Shown in pieces: positions 48,036 to 58,739 of a DNA stretch of 64,000 nucleotides. Made by a program: the position numbers and the translations under genes. The notes under the pieces are model-generated. The model did no database searches. It was not told the origin of the DNA and saw only the letters and a program-made list of their open reading frames with translations. Origin of the DNA: Corinectria fuckeliana (taxonomy: Eukaryota > Ascomycota > Sordariomycetes > Hypocreales > Nectriaceae); NCBI GenBank assembly GCA_019137255.1, contig WPDH01000407.1, positions 1 to 64,000 on the forward strand. Direction: 5' to 3'. Within the stretch, counting starts at the first letter, position 1. Every line of letters starts with the position of its first letter.

Positions 48036-50054
48036 TTACTCGTTGTCTCGAATCCCGGTTTCCACGAGCTGTTGCAGCTTCTTCACATGGCCCCGAGTAC
48101 TAAAGCCGTGATAAATCTCAAGGTCTTCTAGCATACTCCAAAGCTTCATCTTCTTATCGATGCCCGTGATATGCGTGGCGGCTTCAAAACGAATGGTTGT
48201 GGCTCGGTCAGCTTTTGCTTCCGAATGGGCACGCCCCTGACAAACCGAACCAAGCAAGACCTACCATAGAAGATGGCCTGGGCAGAGAAGCTTCGAACGC
48301 TCTGGGGAATATCCGAAAATGCTATACATGCTATTTCTATGGCGTGGTGCTGGATCTGGATCTGCATTAGAGATGCACCCTGAGCCTTGTGCATTACTGC
48401 CAAGAGTCTTGTCTATACTATACCTGTGTTGTGTGGGAAGAATTCTGCAGCCTAGGCTCTGCATAGAGAAGGAGGTGAAGAAGGTGGTAACACATCATGG
48501 CAGCCGCTATTGAAGGTGGCTCATTAATAGCACGTCCTCTCTTCGAAACAAGTCGGGTTAGTTTGACTCACCAGAAGAGGGAATAGCAAAGTACAGCTTT
48601 GAGAAGCCTTGATCATTGGGCTCGCCATACTTGACACCTCGAAACGACAGGGACCGACCATCAAACCACCGCGCGGCTTCGGAATGGATATCTTGTCGCT
48701 CGTTACTCCAGGTCATGGTCATGGTCATGGGCACGTCTCTGCGGTAGGCAACTTGGATGGCTCTGCCGAGCAGCCAGAGGAGCTGGTTCCCCATCGAATC
48801 TTCGCCAACTTGCCCTTGTTGCCAGTCGACATGCCACTTTTCAGGACTAATCTGCAAGGCTGTTTTGTGAGACAGGGCAACGGTGATTTCGTGTCGGATG
48901 TATATCCAAAAGTTGGCTCTGTCCAATCCGACCGACGATGCATCAACTCGGCGATGGAGAATCAGGAGCATGGCGCCGTAAAGGTGTCGGCGATGCTCGA
49001 GGCCCTGGGACGCAATCATCTCATAGCTACAGAGAAGCATGGCTGCGGTGAGAGCGTCCTCGTGGGCGGTGCCACGGTCGAGGTAGTCTATCAATGTGCG
49101 CAAGGACTCGCCGTAATAGCGAGCCGCAGCAGCGGTCCACACGTCTCCGGAGGGGTGGAGGCTCAGGTTCTTGGCCGTGAATGCACATACGCTGCGGACG
49201 AGGAGCTCCGAAGTGGTGCATCGGCGCAGGACCTCGCGTTGGTACGCACAGTCGTGGTCGAAGATGTCCATCCAGGTAGCCACGCCGGTTTGGTAAGTGT
49301 TCAACAGATGGACCATTTCAGCTGTGAGCACCACCTGAGCCGGGCTGCTACTACCACTACTACTACTATTACTACTACTCTTCTGTTGAGGTGGATGGCG
49401 CCGTCGACTGGCGGATTGTGTCGGTGTAGAAGATGACGACGACGACGGAGTGGAAGCACCAGGAGTGTTGTTGCTGCTGTCCAAGGCCGGATTGGGCATA
49501 TAAGCGGTAAAGAGATCCCACGTCGACTTTGGGGTTGTCGGTTTGAGATGATGTCGTTTATCCACTTGCGAGAGTAGCTGCTGTGGCTGCTGGTGCTGCT
49601 TCTGCTGCTGGTGCTGCTGAGGACGACCTGCATCACCGGCGTTGGACGCGCACCACGACGACGGCTTGATGAACTCAGAGGGTCGGCAAGGCAAGCCGAG
49701 CCGTTCGCAACTGCTGCAGACGGGCTTTTTCTCGTCGCACGGCATGTGACGTGACTTGCACGTTGAACTAACAGCAGTACAAGGTCAGATATTGCTTGTC
49801 TAGATGTATTGGTAGGATGAGGTGTTCGCCAAGAGACAGACCCATGGCATGCATGGATGCTTGCTATAATTAACTCACCAGCCTACATAGATGGCCCCCA
49901 ACCCGGCCAACGGCATTAGTATAGACATCTGGATGCGTGCAACGGAGTTGTTCTGCCTACCAGTTCTCCTTCGCGTGCCGCCCTTGCGCCGCTTTTTAGT
50001 CCCGCTGGTGGCAGACGGTTCTTGCTCCTGTGATTGTAGCCACGGCTCGTCCAT
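48036..50054 (-). CDS. Zn2Cys6 transcription factor (ARCA-like) with possible 4-nt micro-exon
   Basis: Minus-strand exons: 50054-49961, 49882-49879 (4 nt), 49767-48572, 48506-48424, 48361-48265 and 48211-48036, giving 549 residues. The zinc cluster then reads RRRTGCSTCKSRHMPC followed by DEKKPVCSSCERLGLPC, a canonical CxxCx6Cx6CxxCx6C directly after a basic stretch. If the 78-nt first intron is instead retained (it is in frame), the cysteines survive but 26 residues with a hydrophobic stretch (MSILMPLAGLGAIYV) separate the basic region from the cluster. Gln/His-rich and Ser-rich low-complexity segments follow (about 60-140). The fungal regulatory middle-homology-type helical domain then runs to the end (YGESLRTLIDYLDRG, LEHRRHLYGAMLLILHRR). 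It is nuclear and likely a pathway-specific regulator of the surrounding cluster. Confidence 0.85.
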
Positions 50055-50669
50055 CTTCTTGTTGTGGGCTTTAACGGTGGCCAAAAGCCGTCATTCAGCC
50101 CTGTCGTGGCGCTGACGGGGGACGGGATGGATCTGGTTGGAAGAGAAGAACCTATCTAGGTAGGTAGGTAAGAACCATGTTGAAGATGCTGGGCACTGCG
50201 ACTACTAGTACTACATATGGTAGATACCCAATATACCTAGGTATCTAAGCTAGGTAAGCTAGTTAGGTAGATAGATAGTTGATGCCTTGGTGAGCCAGTC
50301 CTGGGCTACTTGGCTACTACTAATTATGTGCGAAGTATGATCCATGGATCCATAGTAGATTCCCCGCTCGCTCAGTAACTCCACCCCCAACTATGCACTA
50401 GAATCTCTCCACGGGGGGTGCTCCACTATGGAACTAAATATGCTTGTGTGTGTATGGAGAAGGTACATAGGGAGTCGGGTGTCAGGGGTTATTCGTATTC
50501 TAGCCATTGATAGGCTTCCTAGTAGATGGATTACTCTCCAAAACGAGGACGAGGCAAGGGTTGAAATTGTGAGATTATGCGGTAGCTATGTAATAAGTCC
50601 CCATGCATCCTTCTTCTCCAACGGCTTCCCCTCCTCAGCAAATAAACAAACGACAACACACATCACGAT
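50055..50669. promoter_or_regulatory. Regulator promoter region with AGGTAG/CTAGGTA repeats
   Basis: About 600 bp between two minus-strand genes. At 50150-50290, about 100-235 bp upstream of the regulator's ATG, there is a dense run of AGGTAG, CTAGGTA and the palindrome ACCTAGGT, with ATAGATAG. Such elements recur in promoters of some Sordariomycetes; a copy-like TAGCTAGGTA is also seen near 21105. The remainder is the 3' flank of the hydrolase. Confidence 0.4.
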
Positions 50670-51914
50670 TCAAACCGCAGCTTCATGGGCGAATTCCTCA
50701 AGCAACTTCTGCAGCTCCGTCGGCCTTTCCAACGGGATCCAGTGGCCGCAGTCGAGAGCCTTGATGCGGAGGTCCTTGACCCACCGCTTGGTGTTCTCGC
50801 TCTGCGCATCGGCACGCGTCACGTAGTCCTGCTCGCCCACCACCAGCAGCGTGGGCAGCTTGCACTCGCCAGCTCCCTCCCCCTCTCCCCCTCTCTCCGC
50901 AACGAACGCCACCTCGTCGGGGATGTTGAGACTCCGCATCCCCGCCTTGTACCAGTTCAGAGGACCCCGGTACCCCTTCATGGCCATGATGCGGTCCCGC
51001 GTTGTGTACTCGTCCAGGGTGTACCATGACGGCAGAGGCCCAAGCTGGCCACCCCGGACAAACTCGGCAGCCTTCCCCACGGGCGCAAAGTGCTTCTTCC
51101 AATCTGCTGGATCGGACGGGTATAAAAGGTTAAATACCGAGGCCGGCTAGCCGCGGAGGCGCTGGCGTTAGTCCATCGAGCGTCTTGCTTGCAGATGAGA
51201 AAGAATGGGGCGGGCATTAAAAGGTGGCTTCTCACATGGTCTTCGCAATCCTGTACCGCCTCCTCTGTATTGTGCCAGAGCCAATAGCCGTTTGTCTCAT
51301 AGCCAAAGGCCTCGCGGCTGAGCTTGTTGAAAGCTTCTGCAGACATTGTCAGTCAGGCAACACTTCGTCTTCCATCCAGACAGCCCGTCTGTCCGTCCCT
51401 TACCAATGTCCCAGACCAATCCGGGTTCAAGATAGCCCACAGAGATGAAGACGGCGCCAAGCAGACGATCAGGTATGTATGTGACCAGCCGAGAAAGGAG
51501 ACCGCTCCCCCTGGGACCCCAGTAAGTCAGTGGCTATTACTTCTTCCTTTTCTTTTTTTTGCCCTGCTTAAGGTGGCCTCACCAATCATGACCGACGGCA
51601 ATGCAGCGCGACACTCCCTCGCGGTCGAGAATCTCTGCCATATGCTCAGACATGGTCTTCATTCGATATGCGCCCACACCTCCCGGCGCATCCGTGTCGC
51701 CGTAGCCAAGTAGATCAGGGACAATAACGCCGAAATCGCCGGCGGACAAGGTCTCGATCTGATTGCGCCAGTCATAGCTCGAACTGGGGTACCCATGGAG
51801 CAAGAGAAAAGTCGGCTTATTGGCGGCAGAGGGGGCTACTGCGACATAGCCATAGGTGGTCCCGTCAGACGCGACGATCTTTTTGGCCAGGGATGGGAAT
51901 GCGACTGAGGCCAT
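50670..51914 (-). CDS. Alpha/beta hydrolase with Asp nucleophile (epoxide hydrolase / dehalogenase type)
   Basis: Four minus-strand exons (51914-51583, 51510-51404, 51336-51236, 51146-50670) total 338 residues. The oxyanion motif HGYP is at 40-43, VPDLLGYGDTD at 65-75, and the nucleophile elbow is VGHDWGSG with Asp110, as in epoxide hydrolases and haloalkane or haloacetate dehalogenases. The cap domain follows (AFGYETNGYWLWHNTEEA, FNLLYPSDPADWKKHFAP). The C-terminal acid and base are in VVGEQDYVT and LDCGHWIPLERP. Tyr residues in the cap could serve as epoxide-protonating partners. The exon choices restore every conserved block without gaps, including a 101-nt exon. In a polyketide locus an epoxide or lactone hydrolase would act after an oxygenase (inference). 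Confidence 0.9.
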
Positions 51915-52936
51915 GTTGAGCAAGGACGTTGATGGGATAGATACAGATAGACGGACAGACAGATAGACAGACACGACGCAGAACTGCTTTGACGAGTCAC
52001 ATGGTGATAGATGTCGACTTTATAATCAAGATAACAGACTTCAGAACTGGCGAGGTTGTCCAACATGCAGCGCCCGGTCCGAGACTCTCAGTCTAGTCCG
52101 CACTGCAGCACCGACGGTTGCAACTCAGCTGACAAATGAGGAACAAGTAAGTCACTCAATCACAGGTGGCCAGCTGGATTCATCAGTGCTTGCTGCACGA
52201 GCCGATCCGATGGACGATGGCATCGGAGCCGATCTTGCCACATTTCGAACTGCACAGCTCCAGCAAGGCTTGTCCATGCCGATATGAGAAAACACCACGT
52301 TGACCAAGGTACCTTCTATCCGTTCTACTCCCTATAGGGATCCGTCCTTTTGTAGCGGCTCGGCCCGCCATCATTGGTACCTAAGCTGACCAGCCCCTCC
52401 TCTGGGGCCCTGACACTTGAAGTAGCAGTGATACAACATGAAGCAGTCCGTCCGAGGCCAAGAACTCACTTGCTACGTAATCTACTCTCTCCGTAGGGTC
52501 CATGCAAGCTAATCTACCTTGACAAGAGCGGCAAGCCGGAGGCAAGCCGTTGAATGTGTCATGGCAGCCACGCCCATTTGTTCGCATACCTCGTCTGCTA
52601 GTCTTCCCAACGCCCTGTTGCGGCATCTTGATCCCATATCTACAGGGTATTTCCTCATGCCCAAACTTCGCCCTGTTTGGTTTTGCGCCGATGATGGAAG
52701 GAATGCAGCGCATGTCTCCCTCCAAGAGATTCGGCATTCAACGCCTTATCTTGATTGATGTCGACGTCCCGATGTGGAAATATACACGGTGCTGGACACA
52801 TCGACGCCTATAAGTACCCTTACATACTCATTAAGCGGAAGCATGTATCGCTGGCTCCAGATGCGAAAAAAACAGCCAAGACTTCTTTCCTCTTCTCCGC
52901 CTGCTCGTAATCGTGATAGTCCGTCCTGTGAAGAGA
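51915..52936. promoter_or_regulatory. Divergent region, hydrolase and second Zn2Cys6 regulator
   Basis: About 1 kb between head-to-head genes. Just upstream of the hydrolase ATG is a GACAGACAGATAGACAGAC tetranucleotide run (about 51946-51971). No coding evidence elsewhere. Confidence 0.35.
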
Positions 52937-55237
52937 ATGAGCACAAACAATGACCGCCACAAAGCTTGCAACAGGTGCAGGTCACGCAAGGTCAGATGCG
53001 ATGGAAGAAAGCCGTTCTGCAAGCAATGCGCTAGCGGCCGAGCCGCATGGGAATGTTCCTACCCGGCCTCAGCAACAAGGGGTCGTCCGAAGCGCGGTAA
53101 GCAACGGCCACTTGCTCTCCCTTTCTTCAGGAGAAATTGACCGAACTGAACAGCTTACCCGTTCAGTCCCGCAAGCTCCAACTTGGAGCTGGATGGCTCG
53201 GTATGCGCTTCACCGCATGGAGAGGCTGAAACCATGGCCCTCGACATGGCCATTGACTCATCGGCTCTCAACCTCGATCTAGAGAGCGCAACGCTTGAAC
53301 AGGCCATGTGGGACGACGGCAGCATGTACGACATGTTCGACCCCGTGTGCCAGAGGCTCGGGGTATTTACAGGCGCCGCCCTCGGCACTCGACCTAACAA
53401 CGCGCAAGATCACCTGGTTGCCGAGATCGCCGAGGACAACCAGGCTCCGTACATGCTGGAGACTCCGCCGCTCCAGATGTACCCCGGAGTGGCTCAGCCT
53501 CCTTTGGACGCCGAGTCTACGGCGCCGAGTCGCTTCAACGACGTGCCCGAGGCCTTCATGAACCTGCTGTGCGTCCACTGCACCCACTCCAAGCCTGCGT
53601 CATGTCATACAACGCTGACGATAAGAGAATGCAACAGCTTCAAGACGTACTTCGACGCGTGCCAAAGCACAATCCGCCTCTTCGACGACCTGGACGGGTT
53701 CCTGCGACTCCCGAAGCAGACGTCGGCGGAGATGGCGCCGCTGAGGTATGCCGTGATTGCCCACGCGGTGCCTGCCTGTCCACAGTTCTCGGCCTGGGCG
53801 GCGACGCATCTGCAGGTCGCGGGCGCCACGTCGGGACACGACTACGCGGGCCACTTCTATCGGCTGGCCGGCTTGGCGCTCAACGGCTGCGACCCCGATC
53901 ACCGCGCTCACCGGGCTTCGCTCCGGACGCTGCAGGCGACGGTGCTGATTGGGCTGTACGAGCTGCAGCATGCACAGTTCGGTCGAGCGTGGCTGACGGC
54001 AAGCCGAGCTGACTGGCTGACGCAAACCATGCACTTGCGCACCCTGGACGCTGATGGAGCAAATGGCTCGAGGTCCGGGCTTCTCGATGAGGCAAGAAGG
54101 GCACAGTGGGCGACCAGCACCTTGACCTGCGCGCTGATGAAGGGAGGGAGGATGGTGGGCTCCGCGGAGGAGGAGGAGGAGGTGAGTTATCGAAGATGTG
54201 CGGCTCTATGCGAGTCGCCACTCCATCCGTCCATCCATCCGTCCATCCATCTGTCCGTCCATCTGTCCATCCCTCCTCATCTCTCTTATCCGCACCCACA
54301 TCGAGACGGGCGGCTGGCTAATCCAAAGCACGCTCGCATTGCACAGATCACGACATGGCTCCCTCAACCTCAACCCCAACCTCCTCAGCCACTAGCCCCC
54401 AACAAGCCGCAAGACGTCGGCATCCGCATCGAAGACGTATTGCGCAATGCCGCCCCGCGACCCCTCTCCGTCGAGGAGGCCCTGTGGGCGACCCACATGT
54501 TGACGCGGCGGATCGTGATCCATGTCCGGGACACCAAGCCGGCGGCGAACTGCGGGCCCGGCCGGCAGCCATACAGCTTCTGGACGAACCAACACCAGCT
54601 GGAGCAGACGCTGCGGTACCTGCGGAGCTTTGTCCACGCCGAGTCCAAGCCGGGGTCGGGCCAGGAGACCATGCTGGACCTGTACACCAAGGCGTGGGAC
54701 GTTGTGCTCCTCGAGGCAAAGGTGAAGAAGAAGGCTGCGTCGCACTCCGCCGCCCGGAGCTCTGATCAGGACCGTGCCGGCGAGCATGTGCTCCTGCAAC
54801 GGACCCTGGAGCTCGCCGGAGCCATGCAGACGTGCGTCCTCCCCCGCGATGCCGTATCGGCCATAACCCTTTCGTGGATCTTATACGCAGCGCTTCAATC
54901 CCTGCTGCGCTGCCAACGCCGACAGTCATCAACTTGGGCGCACGATAACTCGGCAGTCGTCAGCGTCAGCAGCAGCAGCCGCAGCAGCAGCAGCAGCTTG
55001 CCCATCCTTGACAGCTCGACCTGCGACGGGGGAGTGTTTGGCCAGACGGACTCGTTTACCGTCAACCACGCCTGGATTCTGGATGCGTCAGATGCGCTCC
55101 AGTCTATGCTAGCGCAGCTAGGTCTCGATAACCCCATTGCGAGTTTCTTCTTGGGCCAGCTCGAGGTGGAGAAGAGCAGCAGCGACGTTGACCTTGGCAA
55201 GTGCCTAGTCGGCCTCGCTGACTTTGCGGCAAGTTAA
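52937..55237 (+). CDS. Zn2Cys6 transcription factor (Fungal_trans type)
   Basis: Three exons (52937-53096, 53154-54181, 54347-55237) give 692 residues. The DNA-binding cluster is at residues about 11-40: ACNRCRSRKVRCDGRKPFC followed by KQC and a final Cys in WECSYP, then a basic linker RGRPKRGK. The long middle part (about 200-420) resembles the fungal transcription-factor homology domain (FYRLAGLALNGC, LQATVLIGLYELQHAQFGRAWLTASRADWLTQTMHLRTLD). The 165-nt second intron is a multiple of three without stops, so a longer retained form is possible. It is filled by TCCATCCATCCG-type repeats, and I prefer splicing at GAG/GTGAGT..CACAG. A Ser-rich repeat precedes the C-terminus. With the regulator at 48036-50054 this is the second pathway-type regulator within 7 kb. 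Confidence 0.9.
54214..54278. repeat. TCCATCCATCYG microsatellite in regulator intron
   Basis: About 65 bp of CCATCCGTCCATCCATCTG-like tandem units lie inside the second intron of the regulator. Length variation in steps of four or twelve would be tolerated if spliced. Confidence 0.75.
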
Positions 55238-55846
55238 TAATAATGGATGAAGACGGAGGAGTATAATATGATATAGATATATGCCCTAGCGTTTCGGCCG
55301 AGTACATTTAATTATGACTTTTCAACCAATGTTTACATTTCTTCATCGACTTTCTATTCAAGAGGAAGCATTCTGATGAGCTAAAACTGTCAGTTCCAAG
55401 GGATTCTTGTTGTCGTACATGCGCGATGACTTTGGGATCACTATAAACAAATGGTTCTTTCACTTTTCTAGAAGACAATGGACAACAAGTTGAGTTCTTC
55501 TACCCTGTGTATTTTATATTACTTTTTAAGCTGCCTTGTAGGCAACTGAACGACGTTGAACTAGAATCCCGTTGGCTTTCCGCAGGGCACCGTCAATATA
55601 ATTGCCCAACTTCTGCATTTAAGCCGAGGCTTATTTGAATATCTCGGAATGGCTAGTCCGAGCAACTACGACCAAGATACCTACCGGCTGGCAAAATCAT
55701 CACGGAAAACGAGGGTCGGATATGAGCACTAATAACTGGAGAGCTAGCTAGATACAAACTTGCAACACAGCCAGCACGCATAAGAGATAATTGACATGAC
55801 CTTGACCCTGATCCTGTGCGTAGTGTATACATGAATACATGTACAC
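55238..55846. other. Intergenic between convergent regulator and monooxygenase
   Basis: About 600 bp, likely both 3' ends. No gene or repeat recognised. Confidence 0.35.
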
Positions 55847-57938
55847 TTAGACCGAGTTTGAAATGACGCTCTTCACGGACCCGTTTCCGAAGCCGGCTCC
55901 CGCCTTTGCCTTGGTCTTGGTCTTGGTCTCGTTGGCACGAATGGCCATGTACTCGTCCACAACGCCATGATAGCTCCCGGGGCCGTAGGGCTTGAAGAAG
56001 TCGACGAGCGCGTTGCCGTTGCGCTGCGACTTGACGCCCAGATCGCCGAGCAGGCGGTCCAGGTAGGAGATCCAGTCAAAGAGCGCATAGGGGTAGCGCT
56101 CGCCCACGGCGCCGTAGCGGCGGCGCGTCCAGGCGTTCCACTCGCAGATCTCGCGGACCATGTCCTCCTCCTCGGGCAGGTCGATGTCGCCCAGCATGTA
56201 GGCCACGGCCCAGAGCGCCTGCAGCTCCGAGACGGTGGGCGTCTGCGTCGTGTGGATCTGGCCCAGGATGACGAGCGACCGGTCTCCCTCCGCGGCCAAC
56301 GACAGCGGCACCACGCGGTTGTACAGGCGCCAGCGGCGCGTCGTCATGGTGCGTCCGGCCTCGCGCTGCCAGCCGTTGAAGTCCTTGGGCCCCGCGGCCA
56401 GGAAGGGGATCTTCCGCGCCAGCAGCTGGTCGGCGGCCTTGTCGTGGAAGTACCACGGGTCCATCTTGATGCCCGCCTTCAAGGGGGCCGCTGCGGCGTC
56501 GCCGTAAGGCGGGATTCCCAGTTCTTCCTTGAGCTCGGGGGAGAAGAAGTTGAAGTGGTCGCCCCAGCCGGTGGCGTAGATGACATAGTCGGCGTCGATG
56601 CGTTCCCCCGTTTTCTTGAGGGTGACGCCCGCCTTGTCCGCCGAGGCGACAGTGTCTCGCACGATGCGGATGTCCGCCTTCTTCAGCGTGCTCCAGAAGT
56701 CGTCCATGGTGATCAGCCCGAGCGAGCTCTCGCACCAGAAGCAGCTATTGTCCTCAATCTGGGGCTTCAACCCTTCGACCTTGCCGGCCTTGCCGCCGAA
56801 GCCAGCCGCCTTGTAGGCTTGGCTGCTGATGTAGCCCCAGCTGGCCTTGGTCATCCAGCGGCCCAGCATGGTTCGGTGGAAAAAGGAGCCGAGCCAAGTG
56901 TCCGTCGTCATGAGCGAAGGGCTGAGGTAGTTTGAGAGACGGTTAGCGCTCATGGTCATTGTGTTCTAGAATACCATCATCAGTTTGCTTGCTTTGCTGT
57001 CTTGCTACTTGCTCCAGGGAAAAGGGGGGAAGGATCGGCAGCTCCGTTTGTTTCATACCTTGCCTAGCAAGCTGGAGGGCATAATTGGCATTGGGCCAGA
57101 TCCGGTATCACGAATGACCCTGAAAACATGTCAGCGGCGGAGAGACGTTCTGGATATGGTAGAGGAAAACACCGTACCAAGTGACTTTCTTGCCCATCAA
57201 GCTCAGCAGGTATGCGGCATCGTAGGCAGATTTTGCGGCACCGAGGAGCACATAGTGGTTGTTCTCTGGCTTTTCAAAGTTGACCACATTCTTGGCAATG
57301 TCGACGGCGTGAATCACAGGAATGGCATCCTCGGTGATGGGGAAGCCAGGGCTGTTGGCCTGCGTCGTGATGCCGGCAGCACATATTACCTTGTCCGCTT
57401 CGATGGTCTGGCCGTTGACCGTCACCAGCCAGCCGCCGGTGGGATTGCGCTCGATCTTGGACACCCAGCTGTTGAATCTGATGTGGCGCTTCAGATCGTT
57501 GTCCTCAGCGTACTTGTCCAGATATCTCCAAATCATGTCCCCGGACACCAGGTTGTTGCCCGGCTTGCCATCTGCGGGCATGGGCGTAGACGGGTAGTTC
57601 TGTGTTTCCAACCATTAAGTCTGCGCCCACTGACGTCAAAGTAGGCGTCACTCTGGGATTGTATGCTTACAAAATATCCAAACTCGACTTGGGCAACGAG
57701 GTTTGGGTAGACGCGGTCCTTGGCCCACGTTCCTCCAACCGTGTCATATTTGTCGAAGATGGCCAGCTTGGCGTTTGGCTGCAGCTTCAAGATGGTGTTG
57801 ATGGCTGTGAGACCATAAAAACCTGATAATTATGCAATCAGTATAGTGTTTGCTTTCTCCGGGCTTTTTTCTGCTCCTACCTGCGCCGATGACGGCGAAG
57901 TCAAGGCGGGTCTTCTCGTCGGTGGTGAAATGTGACAT
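55847..57938 (-). CDS. FAD-dependent monooxygenase (flavin-binding monooxygenase family)
   Basis: Five minus-strand exons (57938-57881, 57822-57671, 57599-57178, 57119-57059, 56965-55847) total 603 residues. The FAD-binding Rossmann motif is VIGAGFYGL at 16-24, split by the first intron, with the acidic-strand follow-up FDKYDTVGGTW at 42-52. The second dinucleotide fold shows VLLGAAKSAYDAA at 187-199, an NADPH-type turn in FMOs. The family's ATGW is at 362-365 (YVIYATGWGDHF). The C-terminal region beyond 365 (about 240 residues, YFHDKAADQLLARKIPFLAAGPKD) is longer than in classical FMOs. No clear Baeyer-Villiger fingerprint (FxGxxxHxxxW) was found, so N-, S- or C-oxygenation is as likely as Baeyer-Villiger chemistry. 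It is head-to-head with the PKS gene and shares its promoter region, which argues for a joint pathway. Confidence 0.9.
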
Positions 57939-58739
57939 GTTTTCTCAGTGCTGGCAACGAGAGTAAATTGTGAGTCGGCGACGATGAGTTCTAGTTCTAA
58001 GATAGTGTTGCTTAGGTTAGTCATGATTATTAGGGTTGTCGGCACATGGGAGGGATCGTCTGGTCCTTATACAGCCTGCCTGTAGACACTGGACCCTCGT
58101 AGATGATTGGACTAGTTGCCAAATATTCAAGATAGAAGACAATCTCGCCGACGGCCGGCTTCGTGTAATCTGACGGAGATCCGGAGCATGACACTTCGAC
58201 GTGGGACTCGGAGCCGGTGCTGCGCGGTCCGAGGCTTGCAGAACATATGCATAATGTGGCCAAAGTATTATCACATACGCTTCCGAAGATGGCATCTTCA
58301 TGACATGCAGGGCTCGGGATGCAACCCACCCCACATCATCGGGCCGTGGTTCTTGTGCGAGTATTCACTTTGTTTTGTTTTTGTTTTGTTTTGTTCCGTG
58401 TTTGAATTGCCGGCACCAAGACCGGCCGCCGAAAGACGATGCACCGGTGCCCGTAAATGCATGCCGTTCTCGGAAGCCTGGAAGATATCGGCTGTTTATT
58501 GCCCGTCGGGTCACTGGACTGCATAGAGAGGGAAAGGGGGTGGCAGAGGGAACGATAGATAAAAACCGGGACTGCTCATGTATTATGATGGCGAACAAAG
58601 CGCTCGACAGATTCTCACAACTTAAGAGCAGCTATCTACCTCATGTGCGCAGAGAAACTACAATATTCGCCCATTACTCACGGCCTGGAGCAGAGAATCG
58701 TCTTTAAATCCTTGAGGAAGCGCTTGAATCTTAGCAAAG
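57939..58739. promoter_or_regulatory. Bidirectional promoter, flavin monooxygenase and PKS
   Basis: The 801 bp between the head-to-head genes hold no gene. Notable elements are a TTTTG-type repeat at about 58368-58395, and GC-rich half-palindromes of the CGG/CCG kind (GACGGCCGGC at about 58150; ACCGGCCGCCG at about 58421; GCACCGGTGCC at about 58441). Zn2Cys6 proteins typically bind paired CGG triplets, so these are candidate operator sites for the two nearby regulators (inference). Confidence 0.45.

Noticed and set aside
54182..54346. Intron repeats as a CRISPR or satellite array
   Set aside because: Units are 4-12 bp microsatellite repeats in a spliced intron of a eukaryotic gene.
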